DNA from: Clostridiales bacterium
Lineage (GTDB): Bacteria; Bacillota; Clostridia; Christensenellales; Aristaeellaceae
DNA: 16,537 nt
Direction of reading: 5' to 3'
NCBI GenBank assembly: GCA_012514225.1
Contig: JAAZAQ010000220.1
Span: 1-16,537 of the forward strand
Part shown: positions 14,364 to 16,537 of the stretch, in pieces
Position numbering within the stretch: the first letter of the stretch is position 1
Layout of the letters: each line of letters opens with the position of its first letter
Notes under the pieces: model-generated
What the model saw: only the letters and a program-made list of their open reading frames with translations
Told to the model about the DNA's origin: nothing
Databases searched by the model: none
Position numbers and translations under genes: made by a program

Positions 14364-15796
14364 AACGCTGGCTGTCCAAGCCCCGCCTCCGCCTGGCCGC
14401 CGTGTGGGTCACGGTGGCCGCCGTCCTTGGCGCCAGCGTGCTGCTTTCGCACCTCATGGACGGCGCGGAGCGCCGGCACGCCCTGCGGCTGGACTTTTCC
14501 TTCAACGCGGTCACCACGCAGGGCGAGCAGGCGGAGAAGGTGCTGGCCGGCCTGCCCTACCCGGTGCGCGCCTACGCGCTGTTCACCCCGGGTCAGGAGG
14601 ACCAGGCGCTGCTGGGCTTGCTGGACCGCTTCCAGGCGCTGACGCCGAAATTCACCTATTCGGTGGAAAACCTGGTCAGCAACCCGCTGCTGGCCAACAT
14701 CCCCTCCTCCTCACTGGACGACCAGGCGGTGACCGCGGATTCCCTGATTCTGACCTGCGAGGCCACCGGGCGGACCCGGGTGCTTGGCGCCGCGGACTAC
14801 CTGGAGCAGTCGTTCGACGCCGCGTCCCAGTCCTTCCAGATTACGGGGCTGCGCTACGAAGCCAGCATCGCGGAGGCGCTGGTGTACCTGACCCGCGAGC
14901 GCGTGCCGGGCGTCATGCTGCTGGACGGGCACGGGGAGCTGGGCGGCCAGGACACCCAGGCGATGGAGGCCTTCCTGAAAGGGCACCACTTCCGCGTCGG
15001 GCGGGTCAACCTGATGGACGGCGGAAGCCTGGACCCCCAGGACGTGCTGCTCGTCCTCTCCCCCCAAAAGGACCTGTTGCCCCCGGAGCTCGACGCCGTC
15101 GCTGAATTCACGGGGAAAGGCGGGGCCGTTTTCCTGACCAGCGACTACGGCGACCCGGACAGCCTGCCCAATTTCGACGCGCTGCTGCGGCAGATGGGCA
15201 TCTCGCGCAAGCCGGGCATCGTCATCGCGGACGCGGAGGACGCCGCCGCCTATATCGACAGCCCGCTGTTCCTGACGCCCTACATGGAGATGTCGGAGCC
15301 GACCGCGCCCTTGATCGGCGCGGGGCAGACCCGCCTGCGCCTGCCCGGCGCCCGCGCGTTCGAGCTGCTGCCCGACGACCGCCTCACGCTCTACCCCCTG
15401 CTGACCAGCGGCATGGCCTACCGGAAGGACGCGAAGCGCGCGCAGCAGAACCCGCTTCCGGAAGAAGGCGATGAAAAGGGGCAGTTCACCCTCGCCGTCC
15501 TGTCCGACCTCGCCCACCCGGACGGCACCCACTCCCGCGCGGTGGCGCTGGGGAACACCGCCATCCTGGTGGACAGTTGGCTGCACGAGGTGACCTACGG
15601 CGCGCAGTTCCTGCTGCACATGGTCAGCTATTTGAGCCCCGGCGAGCCCATCCGGCTGGACATCGCGCCCAAGACCCTCGTACGGCCCCAGCTGGAAACG
15701 AGAGGCGCAGGCCTGCCCCTCGCCATCATCATCCTGCTGCCCCTGCTGATGCCCGCCATCGCGCTGCCGGTCATCCTGCGCCGCAGGAGGAAGTGA
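14360..15796 (+). CDS. GldG-like ABC auxiliary protein (ABC_transp_aux type)
   Basis: 478 residues with one membrane helix near each end (about 12-31 and 453-472) and a large extracytoplasmic region between. The layout matches GldG-family auxiliary subunits: LDFSFNAVTTQGEQAEKVLAGLP (about 43-65) mirrors the family's 'D-x-S-x-N-x-L-T-x-x-T' opening. RVPGVMLLDGHGEL near 180-193 is the characteristic GHGE segment, and a Rossmann-like part follows (VLLVLSPQKDLLPPELDAV, then GGAVFLTSDYGD). The C-terminus ends in RRRRK after the last helix, so both ends are probably cytoplasmic. The start ATG 14360 overlaps the permease stop (ATGA). In Bacteroidetes GldG supports gliding, but homologues are widespread in non-gliders with unknown function. 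Family call good; role unknown. Confidence 0.85.
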   Translation: MKRWLSKPRLRLAAVWVTVAAVLGASVLLSHLMDGAERRHALRLDFSFNAVTTQGEQAEKVLAGLPYPVRAYALFTPGQEDQALLGLLDRFQALTPKFTYSVENLVSNPLLANIPSSSLDDQAVTADSLILTCEATGRTRVLGAADYLEQSFDAASQSFQITGLRYEASIAEALVYLTRERVPGVMLLDGHGELGGQDTQAMEAFLKGHHFRVGRVNLMDGGSLDPQDVLLVLSPQKDLLPPELDAVAEFTGKGGAVFLTSDYGDPDSLPNFDALLRQMGISRKPGIVIADAEDAAAYIDSPLFLTPYMEMSEPTAPLIGAGQTRLRLPGARAFELLPDDRLTLYPLLTSGMAYRKDAKRAQQNPLPEEGDEKGQFTLAVLSDLAHPDGTHSRAVALGNTAILVDSWLHEVTYGAQFLLHMVSYLSPGEPIRLDIAPKTLVRPQLETRGAGLPLAIIILLPLLMPAIALPVILRRRRK

Positions 15797-16537
15797 TGCA
15801 GCCCGTCCGGAAAACAAGGCGCAGCCGCCGGAATACAATCACGCTGGCGGCCGTCGCCCTTCTTGTTGCGCTGGCAGCCGTGTTCCTGCTGACAAGGGGA
15901 AACCAGGCGCCCGGCGCCCCCGCCGCGCCGGACCCGGAAACGGAAGCCGTTCAGCTCATCAACATCCCTCCGGAGGACTTGACGCGCGTTGAGGTGCGCG
16001 CCTCCACGGGCGAATCCTTCGCGCTGGTATGGACAAAGGACGGCCCGCAGGTGGAGGGGAAGCCGGACTTCCCGCTGGAGCCCCGGGAAACCGACCTGAT
16101 GGTCAAGGACCTGACGCTGCTGGTGGCCAACGGGCTGGCCGGGCGCGCGGAGACGAGCCCGGAAAACCTGGAACTGCTGGGCCTGGGGCCGGCCGCGCCG
16201 CGGGCGACGGCGGAGTACCGCGACGGGCGGCGGATGACCCTGGTTTTCGGGAACAGCGCGCGGACGGAAATCCCCTCGGACTACCTGATGCTGGAGGGGG
16301 ACGACCGCGTGTACACCGTGTCCCCGGAGACGCGCGAGCATTTCGACCGGGCGCTTGAGACCCTGCACCCCGTCCCCGCCGTCAACTTCACCCCCTCCCT
16401 GCTGGACCGTGCGGAGTTCACGGGCGGCGGCGGCTTCACCCTGGAGCGCGCCGGCTCCGGATGGCGGCTGTCCGCGCCGTTTGACTACCCGGCGGAGGAA
16501 GCGGCGGCGCAGCGGCTGCTGGACGGCATCGCCGGCA
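15796..16537 (+). CDS. DUF4340 domain-containing protein (3' end cut by window edge)
   Basis: About 247 residues are visible, with no stop before the window end. A basic N-terminus (MQPVRKTRRSRRN) precedes a membrane helix (about 15-34), then an extracytoplasmic region. The region starts LINIPPEDLTRVEVRASTGESFAL and includes WTKDGPQVEGKPDFPLEPRETDLMVKDLTLLVANG and a repeat of the same build, ERAGSGWRLSAPFDYPAEEAAAQRLLDGI. That alternation of 'x-W-x-x-x-x-P' and 'A-D-x-x-x-x-x-L' elements is the DUF4340 pattern. The start ATG 15796 overlaps the GldG-like stop (TGATG) with AGGAGG upstream. DUF4340 proteins regularly follow GldG-like genes, so it is probably a partner subunit on the outer face of the membrane. 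Function undefined. Confidence 0.82.
   Translation, partial: MQPVRKTRRSRRNTITLAAVALLVALAAVFLLTRGNQAPGAPAAPDPETEAVQLINIPPEDLTRVEVRASTGESFALVWTKDGPQVEGKPDFPLEPRETDLMVKDLTLLVANGLAGRAETSPENLELLGLGPAAPRATAEYRDGRRMTLVFGNSARTEIPSDYLMLEGDDRVYTVSPETREHFDRALETLHPVPAVNFTPSLLDRAEFTGGGGFTLERAGSGWRLSAPFDYPAEEAAAQRLLDGIAG

Noticed and set aside
12715..16537. Reading the GldG-like operon as a gliding-motility system
   Set aside because: No other gliding genes (GldB, GldJ-N, SprA and so on) are present, and homologous ABC/GldG sets occur in non-gliding bacteria.

Overview
The window comes from a very GC-rich bacterial chromosome. Strong GGAGG-type ribosome binding sites, CCA-encoding tRNAs, near-consensus sigma-A promoters and the zapA - peptidase U32 - mutS2 gene order point to a high-GC member of the Clostridia (Firmicutes), perhaps an uncultured gut lineage. 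This placement is inferred from gene order and style, not from a marker-gene comparison. No transposase, phage gene, integrase, CRISPR array or resistance cassette is visible. The region reads as ordinary chromosome, with one poorly understood transporter-like operon at the right end.

Layout. (1) Positions 1-1216, minus strand: a family I inorganic pyrophosphatase cut by the window edge, preceded by a six-tRNA operon (transcript order Pro-TGG, Glu-TTC, CAT-anticodon Met/Ile2, Asp-GTC, Thr-TGT, Tyr-GTA). The tRNA operon has a near-perfect promoter and an intrinsic terminator. (2) Positions 1287-9852, plus strand: one tightly packed run from a near-consensus promoter. It carries a cyclophilin (ppiB), zapA, a long U32 peptidase-family protein of the RlhA type, mutS2, an OmpR-type response regulator, its sensor kinase and ispE. 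Adjacent genes overlap or are separated by 18 nt or less, and a T-rich possible terminator follows ispE. (3) Positions 9842-12635, minus strand, read right to left: a small single-pass membrane protein of unknown function, a RimJ/RimL-type GNAT acetyltransferase, an NADPH-dependent FMN reductase and an NAD(P)-binding SDR-type protein. The SDR gene and ispE converge with overlapping stop codons. (4) Positions 12680-16537, plus strand: a translationally coupled operon of an ABC ATPase, an ABC-2 permease, a GldG-like auxiliary protein and a DUF4340 protein cut by the window edge.

How the parts relate. The region-2 run joins housekeeping functions: protein folding, Z-ring assembly, probable RNA modification, ribosome/DNA maintenance and isoprenoid synthesis. 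A two-component system sits inside it. The four genes of region 4 match a known but functionally undefined arrangement related to GldA/GldF/GldG of gliding bacteria, with DUF4340 as a companion. It should act at the membrane, with an ATPase and permease in the membrane and two anchored extracytoplasmic proteins. It is the most biologically open part of the window.

The most useful second looks are the GldG/DUF4340 operon, the strong terminator hairpin that ends right against the Shine-Dalgarno of the SDR gene, the two-component system between mutS2 and ispE, and a T-stem mismatch in tRNA-Thr. I see no clear evidence of a wholly new system.
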